NCBI RefSeq assembly: GCF_009764265.1
Contig: NZ_RWIR01000055.1
Span: forward strand, 62,001 to 126,000
Source: Pseudomonas sp. PB101
GTDB lineage: Bacteria; Pseudomonadota; Gammaproteobacteria; Pseudomonadales; Pseudomonadaceae
Length of the DNA: 64,000 nucleotides
Direction of reading: 5' to 3'
The translations under genes were made by a program, and so were the position numbers. Shown piece by piece: positions 1-8,219 of the stretch. Each line of letters starts with the position of its first letter. Position 1 is the stretch's first letter. The notes below the pieces were generated by a model. It was given only the letters and a program-made list of their open reading frames with translations. It ran no database searches and had not been told where the DNA came from.

Positions 1-208
1 ACCAGACGGCCTGATGGCCGCCCCAGTTCAGCCACACCGTGCCGAAATACAGCAGGAACAGCACGGCACCGCCGGCCATCCGCAGGTTGCGAAACAGGCC
101 GGTGAAGGCGCGGGTGTAGATTTTTTCCCTGGAGGCGTAGAGGTCGACGCTGTTGTTCGCGTTCTTGGCGGGTGGAGTGACGTCGTGTACCGGAATCTGG
201 TTGCTCAT
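1..208 (-). CDS. ccoG: CcoG-like cbb3 oxidase accessory ferredoxin, N-terminal part only
   Basis: The start codon is at 206-208 on the minus strand and the gene runs off the left edge, leaving about 69 residues. The visible part begins MSNQIPVHDVTPP, continues through a basic stretch (YASREKIYTRAF) and enters a first hydrophobic segment (MAGGAVLFLLYFGTVW). CcoG/FixG/RdxA proteins are polytopic membrane proteins with ferredoxin-type clusters that help deliver copper to cbb3 oxidase; the cluster cysteines lie outside the window. It follows the ccoNOQP operons on the same strand, the usual place for ccoGHIS. The assignment rests on the N-terminus and context. Confidence 0.85.
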   Translation of the reverse strand, partial: MSNQIPVHDVTPPAKNANNSVDLYASREKIYTRAFTGLFRNLRMAGGAVLFLLYFGTVWLNWGGHQAVW

Positions 209-359
209 CGTTGCATCCCACGGCAGTGGAAAAGTGCCTCGGTCAGTACGTGCCGACCGCGGTCAAAAAGGGGTGCTGCAGTGGCGCAATGATACGCCTG
301 TCGCTCTAGCCTGCGGGTGCGACCTTTGGTCACGTTTGGCAAAATCATTTGATGGTGTA

Positions 360-373
360 ATGACTTGAATCAA
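360..373 (-). promoter_or_regulatory. Weak Anr/FNR-like site upstream of ccoG
   Basis: Read on the minus strand the site is TTGATTCAAGTCAT. The left half is a perfect TTGAT, while the right half (GTCAT) departs from ATCAA. The ccoGHIS cluster is a known FNR/Anr target in related bacteria, which makes the match plausible, but no clear -10 sits at the expected distance. Confidence 0.35.
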
Positions 374-482
374 TTGACTTGGGAATTATGGACGAGTTTT
401 GCGGTGAGGCGTTCAATCCTCGTTTCCTTTCAAGAGTGCTCTGACCGATTGACCGCCTGAACATCGAAGCCTGGCCTTAAAC

Positions 483-524
483 AAAACGGCCCCGCCAATT
501 CACATTGGCGGGGCCGTTTTTTGT
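483..524 (-). terminator. Intrinsic terminator after ccoNOQP-1
   Basis: A 17-base stem (483-499 with 504-520) with a 4-base loop is flanked by A and T runs, so it can act on both strands. It lies just after the ccoP-1 stop codon and closes the minus-strand operon before ccoG. Confidence 0.9.
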
Positions 525-541
525 TGCTTCAAGCGTTTGCC

Positions 542-1519
542 TTACTCGGCGTCCGCTGCCTTCTCACCGTGAGACAGGCTGTAGACATAAGCAGCCAGCA
601 GGTGAACCTTGTCGTTACCCTGCATTGCCTCTTGCGCAGGCATCTGGCCCTGACGGCCGTAACGGATGGTCTGCTGCAGTTGAGCGAAGCTCGAACCGTA
701 GATGAACGCGGCCGGGTGAGTCAGGTTGGGGGCGCCCATCGCTGGCGTGCCTTTGCCTTCCGGACCGTGGCATGCCACGCAGTTGGTGGCGAACAGTTTC
801 TGTCCGGCAGCCGGGTCGGCCTTGGCGCCTTCCGGCAACTTGCGGCCATCGAGGTTGGTCAGGATAAACGCGGCCACGTCGGCCACGCCTTGCTCGCCGA
901 TCACTTCAGCCCACGCCGGCATCACCGCATGACGGCCGCCCATGATGGTGGTCTTGATGGTTTCCGGCTCGCCACCCCAGCGCCAGTCGGCGTCTGTCAG
1001 GTTAGGGAAGCCATAGGCGCCCTTGGCGTCGGAGCCGTGGCAAACCGAGCAGTTGGAAGCGAACAGGCGACCACCCATTTTCAGGGCTTGCGGGTCCTTG
1101 GCCACTTCTTCGATTGGCATGGCGGCGAACTTGGCGAAGATCGGACCGAACTTGGCGTCCGACTTGGCCATTTCCTTTTCCCACTCGTGAACGCCGGTCC
1201 AGCCGGTCTGGCCGTTGGCGAACGCGGTCTGCTTCTCGTTATCCAGGTAGTTGTAACCCGGCAGCAGGCCTTTCCAGTTGCCCAGGCCCGGGTACAGCAC
1301 CAGGTAGCCGAGGGCGAAGATGATGGTGCCCACGAACAGCATGAACCACCATTTCGGCAGGGGGTTGTCGTACTCCTCGATCCCGTCGAAGGAGTGCCCA
1401 ACCGTCTCGTCCGTCTGCTCGCTGCGCTGGCCCTTGCGGGTCGACAGCAACAGCCAGGTCAGGGCGAAGATCGTACCGAGACTGAGGACTGTGACGTACA
1501 GACTCCAGAATGTAGTCAT
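542..1519 (-). CDS. ccoP: cbb3 cytochrome c oxidase subunit III, CcoP-1 (dihaem)
   Basis: CcoP is the membrane-anchored dihaem c subunit that passes electrons from soluble cytochromes towards the CcoO/CcoN core. The 325-residue protein has membrane segments near residues 5-26 and 56-76, then two c-type haem sites: CSVCH at 157-161 and CVACH at 247-251. Its ATG overlaps the ccoQ stop codon (ATGA), so the two are probably translationally coupled. It is the last gene of the operon. Compared with the neighbouring CcoP-2 it carries about eleven extra residues (near 91-104) between the second membrane segment and the first haem domain. Confidence 0.97.
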   Translation of the reverse strand: MTTFWSLYVTVLSLGTIFALTWLLLSTRKGQRSEQTDETVGHSFDGIEEYDNPLPKWWFMLFVGTIIFALGYLVLYPGLGNWKGLLPGYNYLDNEKQTAFANGQTGWTGVHEWEKEMAKSDAKFGPIFAKFAAMPIEEVAKDPQALKMGGRLFASNCSVCHGSDAKGAYGFPNLTDADWRWGGEPETIKTTIMGGRHAVMPAWAEVIGEQGVADVAAFILTNLDGRKLPEGAKADPAAGQKLFATNCVACHGPEGKGTPAMGAPNLTHPAAFIYGSSFAQLQQTIRYGRQGQMPAQEAMQGNDKVHLLAAYVYSLSHGEKAADAE

Positions 1520-1701
1520 TCTTTGTTACTCCTAGAAGCTTGCTCGACGTGCTTGATGGCTTCGGGATCATCCGCGAAAGGCAGCAAGGTCGCGTCTTCA
1601 AACTCCGACTTGCGCTTGGGGCTGAATACCCACAACGCCAGACCGATGAAGGCCACCATCACGACAACGGTGCCCAGGCCACGAATCATCCCGATATCCA
1701 T
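1516..1701 (-). CDS. ccoQ: cbb3 oxidase small subunit CcoQ-1
   Basis: This 61-residue protein starts MDIGMIRGLGTVVVMVAF, giving one membrane segment at about residues 6-26, followed by a charged tail with the family motif WVFSPKRKSEFEDATLLPF. CcoQ (FixQ) proteins stabilise the assembled cbb3 complex. It lies 5 bases after ccoO and overlaps ccoP by 4 bases, so it belongs to the same transcript. The paralogue at 5190-5384 shares the WVFNSKR core. Confidence 0.95.
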   Translation of the reverse strand: MDIGMIRGLGTVVVMVAFIGLALWVFSPKRKSEFEDATLLPFADDPEAIKHVEQASRSNKE

Positions 1702-1706
1702 TTAGA

Positions 1707-2315
1707 TCACCGTTTGCTTTTGATGATGGTGCCCAGGCCTTGCAGATAGGCCACCAGCGCGTCCATTTCGGTTTTGCCCTTCACGGCATCCTTGGCACCG
1801 GCGATGTCTTCGTCGGTGTAAGGGACGCCGAGCGTGCGCAAGACTTCCATTTTTTTCGCGGTGTCCTTGCCGTCGAGCTTGTTTTCCACGAGGAACGGGT
1901 AGGCCGGCATTTTCGACTCTGGCACTACGTTGCGCGGGTTGTACAAGTGCGCACGCTGCCAGTCATCGGAGTAACGACCGCCAACACGGGCCAGGTCCGG
2001 ACCGGTACGCTTGGAACCCCACAGGAACGGGTGGTCCCAGACGCTCTCACCAGCGACCGAGTAGTGGCCGTAGCGTTCGGTTTCGGCACGGAACGGACGG
2101 ATCATCTGCGAGTGGCAGCCGACACAACCGTTGGCGATATAAACGTCCCGGCCTTCCAGTTCAAGGGCGGAGCGGGGCTTCATGCCCTCGACCGGCTTGT
2201 TGGTGACGTCCTGGAAAAACAGCGGAACGATCTGGGTCAGGCCGCCGACGCTGACGGCGATGACCATGAAGAAGGCCAGCAGGCCAATGTTCTTCTCGAC
2301 TGCTTCATGCTTCAT
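1707..2315 (-). CDS. ccoO: cbb3 cytochrome c oxidase subunit II, CcoO-1 (monohaem)
   Basis: CcoO is the monohaem c subunit of the cbb3 oxidase core. The 202-residue protein has an N-terminal membrane anchor (about 8-34) and the haem site CVGCH at 64-68. The distal region contains ESKMPAYPFLVENKLDG, with the probable methionine ligand. The start codon overlaps the ccoN stop codon by one base (TGATG), so translation is probably coupled to ccoN. It is nearly identical in layout and length to the copy at 5388-5996. Confidence 0.97.
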   Translation of the reverse strand: MKHEAVEKNIGLLAFFMVIAVSVGGLTQIVPLFFQDVTNKPVEGMKPRSALELEGRDVYIANGCVGCHSQMIRPFRAETERYGHYSVAGESVWDHPFLWGSKRTGPDLARVGGRYSDDWQRAHLYNPRNVVPESKMPAYPFLVENKLDGKDTAKKMEVLRTLGVPYTDEDIAGAKDAVKGKTEMDALVAYLQGLGTIIKSKR

Positions 2316-3757
2316 CAGTGAGCTCCAACTACGGCAATCTGTTCGGCGGCTTTGGCTTCAGCCGGGTTCGAGGCGCGTACGGTACGGAATACGTTGTAGG
2401 CCATGAACAGCATGCCGGTGGCGAAGAATGCACCGCCCAGGGCGCGGACGATGAAGCCCGGGTGGCTGGCTTGCAGCGCTTCGACGAACGAATAGGTGAG
2501 GGTGCCGTCATCGTTGATTGCACGCCACATCAGGCCCTGGGTGATGCCGTTGACCCACATCGAAGCGATGTAGAGCACGGTACCGATGGTCGCGAGCCAG
2601 AAGTGCGTGTTGATCAGGCCGGTGCTGTGCATCTGCGCACGACCGAACAGTTTCGGGATCATGTGGTAGATCGCGCCGATCGAGATCATCGCCACCCAGC
2701 CCAGAGCGCCGGCGTGTACGTGGCCGATGGTCCAGTCGGTGTAGTGCGACAGCGAGTTCACGGTCTTGATGGCCATCATCGGACCTTCGAAGGTCGACAT
2801 GCCGTAGAACGCCAGCGATACCACGAGGAAGCGCAGGATCGGGTCCGTGCGCAGCTTATGCCAGGCGCCCGACAGGGTCATCATGCCGTTGATCATGCCG
2901 CCCCAGCTCGGAGCCAGCAGGATGATCGACATCGCCATGCCCAGGGACTGGGCCCAGTCCGGCAGTGCGGTGTAGTGCAGGTGGTGCGGACCGGCCCAGA
3001 TGTACAGGGTGATCAGCGCCCAGAAGTGCACGATCGACAGGCGATAGGAGTAGATCGGACGCTCGGCCTGTTTCGGCACGAAGTAGTACATCATCCCCAG
3101 GAAGCCGGTGGTCAGGAAGAAGCCCACGGCGTTGTGGCCGTACCACCACTGGATCATCGCGTCCGTCGCACCCGAGTAGGCCGAGTAGGACTTGAACAGG
3201 CTGACCGGCAGCGACATGTGGTTGACGATGTGCAGCATCGCGGTCACGACGATGAACGCGCCGTAGAACCAGTTGCCCACATAGATGTGCTTGGTCTTGC
3301 GCTTGACGATGGTGCCGAAGAACACCAGACCGTAGGTGACCCAGACAATGGCCAGCAGAATAGCCAGGGGCCATTCCAGTTCCGCGTATTCCTTGGTGGT
3401 GGTGAAACCCATCGGCAAGGTAATGATCGCGCCGACGATCACCGCTTGCCATCCCCAGAAGGTGAAGGCGGCGAGGCTGTCGGAAATCAGTCGCGTTTGG
3501 CAGGTTCGCTGCACGACGTAATAAGAAGTGGCAAACAGTGCACATCCACCGAAGGCGAAAATCACCAGGTTGGTGTGCAGCGGGCGCAGGCGTCCAAAGC
3601 TCGTCCATGGCAGACCGAAGTTCAACTCCGGCCAGACCAGTTGCGAGGCGATGAAGACACCGAGCCCCATGCCAAGGATCCCCCAGACCACCGTCATGAT
3701 GGCGAACTGGCGGACTACCTTATAGTTATAAGCAGTCGGACTGATTGCTGTGCTCAT
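2315..3757 (-). CDS. ccoN: cbb3 cytochrome c oxidase catalytic subunit I, CcoN-1
   Basis: CcoN is the haem-copper catalytic subunit that reduces oxygen to water at very low oxygen and pumps protons. I chose the ATG at 3755-3757 (MSTAISPTAYNYK), giving 480 residues, because the paralogue starts equivalently; an upstream in-frame extension to 4009 is non-coding promoter sequence. The protein has about twelve membrane segments. Motifs include WWYGHNAVGFFLT (active-site histidine loop), IWAGPHHLHYT (copper-ligand histidine pair) and DWTIGHVHAGALGW. It is the first gene of the operon nearest ccoG, preceded by an Anr-like site. Confidence 0.97.
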   Translation of the reverse strand: MSTAISPTAYNYKVVRQFAIMTVVWGILGMGLGVFIASQLVWPELNFGLPWTSFGRLRPLHTNLVIFAFGGCALFATSYYVVQRTCQTRLISDSLAAFTFWGWQAVIVGAIITLPMGFTTTKEYAELEWPLAILLAIVWVTYGLVFFGTIVKRKTKHIYVGNWFYGAFIVVTAMLHIVNHMSLPVSLFKSYSAYSGATDAMIQWWYGHNAVGFFLTTGFLGMMYYFVPKQAERPIYSYRLSIVHFWALITLYIWAGPHHLHYTALPDWAQSLGMAMSIILLAPSWGGMINGMMTLSGAWHKLRTDPILRFLVVSLAFYGMSTFEGPMMAIKTVNSLSHYTDWTIGHVHAGALGWVAMISIGAIYHMIPKLFGRAQMHSTGLINTHFWLATIGTVLYIASMWVNGITQGLMWRAINDDGTLTYSFVEALQASHPGFIVRALGGAFFATGMLFMAYNVFRTVRASNPAEAKAAEQIAVVGAH

Positions 3758-3842
3758 TCTAAGGTTCCACGGTTTGGGTGTTTTATTAGGATTAAAAATC
3801 GGCCGCAAGTATGGAGAAAGCAGGGGGTCATTGCAACGCGCC

Positions 3843-3856
3843 ATGACCTGGGTCAA
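3843..3856 (-). promoter_or_regulatory. Anr/FNR-like site upstream of ccoN-1
   Basis: On the minus strand the site reads TTGACCCAGGTCAT, close to TTGAC-N4-GTCAA with one terminal mismatch. It lies about 85 bases before the ccoN-1 start. In some pseudomonads one cbb3 operon is strongly Anr dependent and the other nearly constitutive. The weaker match here, against the perfect site before ccoN-2, fits that pattern. Confidence 0.5.
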
Positions 3857-4198
3857 TGCTTTCAAATGCTGATTCTGCGGCCTTTCCATGCACCGCGTAA
3901 GGACAAAATTGCCCGCAGGCAAAATGTCCTGGCGAACTCGAAAGGCGAGGGGTTCAGGTGACATGTAACGGGGTGTGTTGAAACGCAACGATCGAGTGAC
4001 CGATGGCAATTGGCGCGACAGCCGGTATTACCGGCCTTTGCGGCCTGTCATCGGGCAGATTCGTCGGACACCTCGCTTCGGGTCGACCTGGAACCGGTGC
4101 TTGCCGGTCCGCATCGGGGGAAGCTTAGACGTGAATCCGGGGAACCGAAAGGAAGAGTCAAAGAGGGTGCGACAATGCGTCGCAAAGAGGCAGGGAAG

Positions 4199-4224
4199 CT
4201 GCCGCATCCGGGTGAATGCGGCAG
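4199..4224 (-). terminator. Hairpin after ccoP-2, probable weak terminator
   Basis: A perfect 9-base stem (4199-4207 with 4216-4224) lies 15 bases beyond the ccoP-2 stop. The following minus-strand sequence (CTTCCCTG) is not a clean T run, so it may be a weak terminator or an RNA-end-protecting hairpin. Confidence 0.5.
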
Positions 4225-4239
4225 TAGAGCGGTCGGGAA

Positions 4240-5193
4240 TTATTCGCCCTTGTCTTCGGCCAGCAAATGCTCGGAGCCGGCAGCGTGTGACAGGCTGTAA
4301 ACGTACGCGGCCAAGAGCTGCACCTTGTCATTGCCGAGCAGTTCGTTTTGCGCCGGCATATGGCCCTGGCGGCCATGACGAATCGTTTGTTCAAGCTGCG
4401 TCAGGCTGGTGCCGTAGATGAAACCGGTCGGGTGCGTGAGGTTTGGCGCGCCCATGGCTTCGGTGCCCTGGCCGTTTGCCCCATGGCAGGCGACGCAGGT
4501 GGTGCTGAACGCTTGTTGTCCGGCTTGCAGGTCGGCCTTGCTGCCTTGCGGCAATGGCAGCCCGGCCAGGTCGTGGCGCACATAGGCCGCGACGTTTTTC
4601 ACGCCTGCCTCGCCAAGGACTTCACCCCAGGCCGGCATCGCCGCCATGCGGCCACCCATGATGGTGGTCTTGATGGTTTGTGCGTTGCCGCCCCAGCGCC
4701 AGTCGCTGTCGGTCAGGTTGGGGAAACCGAACGCACCCTTGGCATCCGAGCCGTGGCACACCGAGCAGTTGGAGGCGAACAGGCGGCCGCCCATTTTCAA
4801 TGCCTGTGGATCCTTGGCTACCTCTTCCACGGGCATCGCCGCAAACCGGGCGAAGATCGGCCCGAACTTCGCGTCGGCCTTGGTCATCTCCTTTTCCCAT
4901 TCGTGCACGCCGGTCCAGCCGTTCTCGTAGCCGGGCAGGATGCCTTTCCAGTTGCCCAGGCCCGGATAAAGAATCAGGTAGCCGACGGCAAACACCAGCG
5001 TGCCGGCGAACAGCATGAACCACCATTGCGGCAACGGATTGTCGTACTCCTCGATGCCGTCGAAGCTGTGGCCCATGGTCTGGTCGACGCTGCCCTTGGT
5101 TTCGCCCTTGCGGGTGCCGATCAGCAGCCAGGTCAGGCCGATCAGGCTGCCGATGGTCAGTACGCAGATCCACGTACTCCAGAAGGTGGTCAT
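4240..5193 (-). CDS. ccoP: cbb3 cytochrome c oxidase subunit III, CcoP-2 (dihaem)
   Basis: Second dihaem CcoP, 317 residues, with two haem sites (CSVCH and CVACH) and the same two N-terminal membrane segments as CcoP-1. The linker between membrane region and first haem domain is shortened: LPGYENGWTGVHEW replaces a loop about eleven residues longer. The C-terminus has its own tail (AAGSEHLLAEDKGE). The start overlaps the ccoQ-2 stop by 4 bases. It ends the operon driven by the Anr promoter at 7542-7555. Confidence 0.97.
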   Translation of the reverse strand: MTTFWSTWICVLTIGSLIGLTWLLIGTRKGETKGSVDQTMGHSFDGIEEYDNPLPQWWFMLFAGTLVFAVGYLILYPGLGNWKGILPGYENGWTGVHEWEKEMTKADAKFGPIFARFAAMPVEEVAKDPQALKMGGRLFASNCSVCHGSDAKGAFGFPNLTDSDWRWGGNAQTIKTTIMGGRMAAMPAWGEVLGEAGVKNVAAYVRHDLAGLPLPQGSKADLQAGQQAFSTTCVACHGANGQGTEAMGAPNLTHPTGFIYGTSLTQLEQTIRHGRQGHMPAQNELLGNDKVQLLAAYVYSLSHAAGSEHLLAEDKGE

Positions 5194-5384
5194 GGCCGGG
5201 TACTCCTTGTTGCTGATTCTTCGGTGATGTCAGGTTGTGGCTCGTCGGCGAACGGCAGCAGGCGCGCTTCGGCGAATTCCGGGCTGCGCTTGCTGTTGAA
5301 TACCCACAGGGTCAAGCCGACGAAGGCCACGAACACCACGACGGTGCCGAGACCGCGGATCATTCCAGTGCTCAATTCAAACAT
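5190..5384 (-). CDS. ccoQ: cbb3 oxidase small subunit CcoQ-2
   Basis: 64-residue single-pass membrane protein: MFELSTGMIRGLGTVVVFV, then WVFNSKRSPEFAEARLLPF. It is slightly longer at both ends than CcoQ-1. It starts 3 bases after the ccoO-2 stop and overlaps ccoP-2, consistent with tight operon coupling. Confidence 0.95.
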   Translation of the reverse strand: MFELSTGMIRGLGTVVVFVAFVGLTLWVFNSKRSPEFAEARLLPFADEPQPDITEESATRSTRP

Positions 5385-5387
5385 TGC

Positions 5388-5996
5388 TCACCTCTTGCTC
5401 TTGATCGCAGTGCCGAGCACTTGCAGGTAGGCGACCAGTGCGTCCATTTCGCTCTTGCCCTTGAGGGAAGCGACGGCGCCGGCGATGTCGTCGTCGGTGT
5501 ACGGCACGCCCAGGGTGCGCATGGCCTTGATCTTGGTTTCGGTATGACTGCTGTCGACCGGGTTGGCCACCAGCCACGGGTAGGCCGGCATCTTCGATTC
5601 CGGCACCACGTTGCGCGGGTTGTACAGGTGCGCGCGGTGCCAGTCATCCGAGTAGCGCGCGCCGACCCTGGCCAGGTCCGGCCCGGTGCGTTTCGAGCCC
5701 CACAGGAACGGGTGATCCCAGACGCTTTCGCCGGCCACCGAGTAGTGGCCGTAGCGTTCGGTCTCGGCGCGGAACGGGCGGATCATCTGCGAGTGACAGC
5801 CGACGCAGCCTTCGCGGATGTAGATGTCGCGACCTTCCAGTTGCAGCGCGGTGTAGGGCTTCATGCCTTCCACCGGTTTGTTGGTCACGTCCTGGAAGAA
5901 CAGCGGGACGATCTGGGTCAGGCCGCCGATGCTCACGGCCAGGATCATCAGCAGCAGCAACAGGCCGACGTTTTTCTCGATGGTTTCGTGTTTCAT
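5388..5996 (-). CDS. ccoO: cbb3 cytochrome c oxidase subunit II, CcoO-2 (monohaem)
   Basis: 202 residues with an N-terminal membrane anchor (GLLLLLMILAVSIGGLTQIV) and the haem site CVGCH at 64-68, followed by SQMIRPFRAETERYG, which is shared with CcoO-1. It differs from CcoO-1 mainly in the distal region (WLVANPVDSSHTETKIKAMR). It lies 10 bases after ccoN-2. Confidence 0.97.
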   Translation of the reverse strand: MKHETIEKNVGLLLLLMILAVSIGGLTQIVPLFFQDVTNKPVEGMKPYTALQLEGRDIYIREGCVGCHSQMIRPFRAETERYGHYSVAGESVWDHPFLWGSKRTGPDLARVGARYSDDWHRAHLYNPRNVVPESKMPAYPWLVANPVDSSHTETKIKAMRTLGVPYTDDDIAGAVASLKGKSEMDALVAYLQVLGTAIKSKR

Positions 5997-6006
5997 GGCG
6001 GACTCC

Positions 6007-7431
6007 TCAGGCCATCTGCGCGGCAGCGGCGACGTCGGCAGGCTGCGAGGCCCGCACGGTGCGCCAGGTGTTGTAGGCCATCAGGAACATGCCGCTGAGG
6101 AAGATCGCGCCACCCACCAGCCGCACGACGAAGCCAGGGTGGCTGGCCACCAGGGTCTCGACGAAGGAGTAGGTCAGCGTGCCGTCCTCGTTCACCGCAC
6201 GCCACATCAGGCCCTGGGCGATGCCGTTGACCCACATCGAGGCGATGTACAGCACGGTGCCGATGGTGGCGAGCCAGAAGTGCGCGTTGATCAGGCCGAT
6301 GCTGTGCATCTGCTCGCGCCCGAAGACTTTCGGGATCATGTGGTACAGCGCGCCGATGGAGATCATCGCCACCCAGCCGAGTGCACCGGCGTGTACGTGG
6401 CCGATGGTCCAGTCGGTGTAGTGGGAGAGGGCGTTGACCGTCTTGATCGCCATCATCGGCCCTTCGAAGGTCGACATGCCGTAGAACGCCAGCGACACCA
6501 CGAGGAAGCGCAGGATCGGGTCGCTGCGCAACTTATGCCAGGCGCCCGACAGGGTCATCATGCCGTTGATCATGCCGCCCCAGCTCGGCGCCAGCAGGAT
6601 CAGCGACATCACCATGCCCAGCGACTGCGCCCAGTCCGGCAGCGCGGTGTAGTGCAAGTGGTGCGGGCCGGCCCAGATGTACAGGGTGATCAGCGCCCAG
6701 AAGTGCACGATCGACAGGCGATAGGAATACACCGGACGCTCGGCCTGTTTCGGCACGAAGTAGTACATCATCCCGAGGAAACCGGCGGTGAGGAAAAAGC
6801 CTACGGCGTTGTGCCCGTACCACCATTGCACCATCGCGTCGGTGGCGCCGGAGTACAGCGAGTAGGACTTGGTGAAGCTGACCGGCAACTCCATGTTGTT
6901 GACGATGTGCAGGATCGCCACGGTGATGATGAATGCGCCGAAGAACCAGTTACCGACGTAGATGTGTTTGGTCTTGCGCTGCATGATCGTGCCGAAGAAC
7001 ACGATGGCGTAGGCGACCCAGACGATGGTGATCAGGATGTCGATCGGCCATTCCAGCTCGGCGTATTCCTTGGAACTGGTGTAGCCCAATGGCAGGCTGA
7101 TGGCCGCCAGGAGAATCACAAGCTGCCAGCCCCAGAAGCAGAACGCGGCGATTTTCGGCGCGAACAGCTGAGTCTGGCAGGTACGTTGTACTGAATAAAA
7201 CGAACTGGCGAACAGCGCGCAGCCGCCAAAGGCGAAGATCACCGCGTTGGTGTGCAGCGGGCGCAAGCGGCCGAAGCTGGTCCACGGCAGATTGAAGTTG
7301 AGTTCGGGCCAGACCAACTGGGCGGCGAGAAAAACCCCGAGCCCCATGCCGACGATGCCCCACACCACCGTCATAATGGCAAATTGGCGGACCACCTTGT
7401 AGTTGTAGGCGGTACTGATTGAAGTGTTCAT
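6007..7431 (-). CDS. ccoN: cbb3 cytochrome c oxidase catalytic subunit I, CcoN-2
   Basis: Second catalytic subunit, 474 residues, very similar to CcoN-1 throughout, including the WWYGHNAVGFFLT and IWAGPHHLHYT metal-ligand regions. The start (MNTSISTAYNYKVVRQF) is the first ATG and matches the paralogue. It leads the upstream operon and has a perfect Anr site at 7542-7555, so it should be the low-oxygen-induced copy. The two operons are tandem, same-strand copies. Confidence 0.97.
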   Translation of the reverse strand: MNTSISTAYNYKVVRQFAIMTVVWGIVGMGLGVFLAAQLVWPELNFNLPWTSFGRLRPLHTNAVIFAFGGCALFASSFYSVQRTCQTQLFAPKIAAFCFWGWQLVILLAAISLPLGYTSSKEYAELEWPIDILITIVWVAYAIVFFGTIMQRKTKHIYVGNWFFGAFIITVAILHIVNNMELPVSFTKSYSLYSGATDAMVQWWYGHNAVGFFLTAGFLGMMYYFVPKQAERPVYSYRLSIVHFWALITLYIWAGPHHLHYTALPDWAQSLGMVMSLILLAPSWGGMINGMMTLSGAWHKLRSDPILRFLVVSLAFYGMSTFEGPMMAIKTVNALSHYTDWTIGHVHAGALGWVAMISIGALYHMIPKVFGREQMHSIGLINAHFWLATIGTVLYIASMWVNGIAQGLMWRAVNEDGTLTYSFVETLVASHPGFVVRLVGGAIFLSGMFLMAYNTWRTVRASQPADVAAAAQMA

Positions 7432-7516
7432 GGTTCCCCATCCACGGTTCAGCCGAAGTGAGTGCGGCAGCGCATCCTTCGCCTGGAGTTATAGGCAGAC
7501 TAAAAGCGAGGCAAGC

Positions 7517-8194
7517 ATGGACAAACAGCACAAGGCCGGTATTGACGGGGATCAATGGGCGCAGTGCGTGCGGGATCATGGATGGTTGTGGAATGCCGCC
7601 AGCGGCAAGGCTGCGGCGACGCTGATCCTCGCCCATGGCGCTGGCGCACCGATGGACAGCGACTGGATGAACGACATGGCTGCACGCCTCGCCGCGCAAG
7701 GCGTCAACGTGTTGCGCTTCGAGTTTCCGTACATGGCGCAGCGGCGCCTCGACGGCGGCAAGCGCCCACCGAACCCGGCGCCGAAACTGTTGGAGTGCTG
7801 GCGTGAGGTGTATGCCCAGGTGCGACGTCATGTCACTGGGCCGCTGGCCATCGGCGGCAAGTCCATGGGCGGGCGCATGGCCAGCCTGCTGGCGGATGAG
7901 TTGGGCGCGGATGCGCTGGTGTGCCTGGGCTATCCGTTCTATGCGGTGGGTAAACCGGAGAAACCACGGGTCGAGCATCTGGCTTCTTTGAAAACCCGCA
8001 CGCTGATCGTGCAGGGCGAGCGCGATGCCCTGGGCAATCGCGAGGCAGTGGAAGGCTATGCGCTGTCACCGAATATCGAGGTGTTCTGGCTGGTGGCGGG
8101 GGATCATGACTTGAAGCCGTTGAAGGCTTCGGGGTTTAGCCATGAGCAGCATCTGGCGGCTGCGGCCCAGCGGGTGGTTGAATTTCTTCAGTGA
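7517..8194 (+). CDS. Alpha/beta hydrolase, dienelactone-hydrolase-like (COG3571 type)
   Basis: The ATG at 7517 (MDKQHKAGIDGDQW, 225 residues) has a purine-rich GCGAGG upstream; a GTG at 7568 is possible. The fold begins with ATLILAHGAGAPMDSDWMND (oxyanion region). The nucleophile elbow is IGGKSMGGRMAS, with Ser as probable nucleophile; a late Asp follows VQGERDALG and the His is in VAGDHDLKP. The enzyme is probably cytoplasmic, as no signal peptide is visible; the substrate is unknown. It is divergent from ccoN-2, whose Anr box falls inside its first codons. Confidence 0.85.
   Translation: MDKQHKAGIDGDQWAQCVRDHGWLWNAASGKAAATLILAHGAGAPMDSDWMNDMAARLAAQGVNVLRFEFPYMAQRRLDGGKRPPNPAPKLLECWREVYAQVRRHVTGPLAIGGKSMGGRMASLLADELGADALVCLGYPFYAVGKPEKPRVEHLASLKTRTLIVQGERDALGNREAVEGYALSPNIEVFWLVAGDHDLKPLKASGFSHEQHLAAAAQRVVEFLQ
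7542..7555 (-). promoter_or_regulatory. Anr box of the ccoNOQP-2 promoter
   Basis: On the minus strand the site reads TTGATCCCCGTCAA, matching the TTGAT-N4-(A/G)TCAA consensus in both halves. Twenty-two bases further on is CATGCT (7519 down to 7514), a usable -10. This puts the box centre at about -41.5, the position for class II Anr/FNR activation. The box lies inside codons 9-13 of the divergent hydrolase gene if that gene starts at 7517. Confidence 0.8.
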
Positions 8195-8219
8195 GGTTTT
8201 CGCCAGCAGCCAGGGCCTC

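Larger units (their letters stand above)
209..541. other. Intergenic region between ccoP-1 and ccoG
   Basis: This 333-base gap holds the strong terminator of the ccoNOQP-1 operon (483-524) and a weak Anr/FNR-like site (360-373) about 150 bases before ccoG. I see no credible gene in it: the short plus-strand reading frames lack a ribosome binding site and overlap the start of ccoG. Confidence 0.7.
3758..4239. other. Intergenic region between the two ccoNOQP operons
   Basis: This 482-base gap holds the ccoN-1 promoter region, including an Anr-like site at 3843-3856 and a possible -10 (CATACT on the minus strand near 3808-3813). At the other end is a hairpin just after ccoP-2 (4199-4224). Several weak reading frames cross it, but none has a ribosome binding site or recognisable product. 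Confidence 0.7.

Noticed and set aside
3758..4009. In-frame N-terminal extension of ccoN-1
   Set aside because: It translates promoter sequence containing the Anr-like site, and the paralogue starts at the equivalent of 3757.
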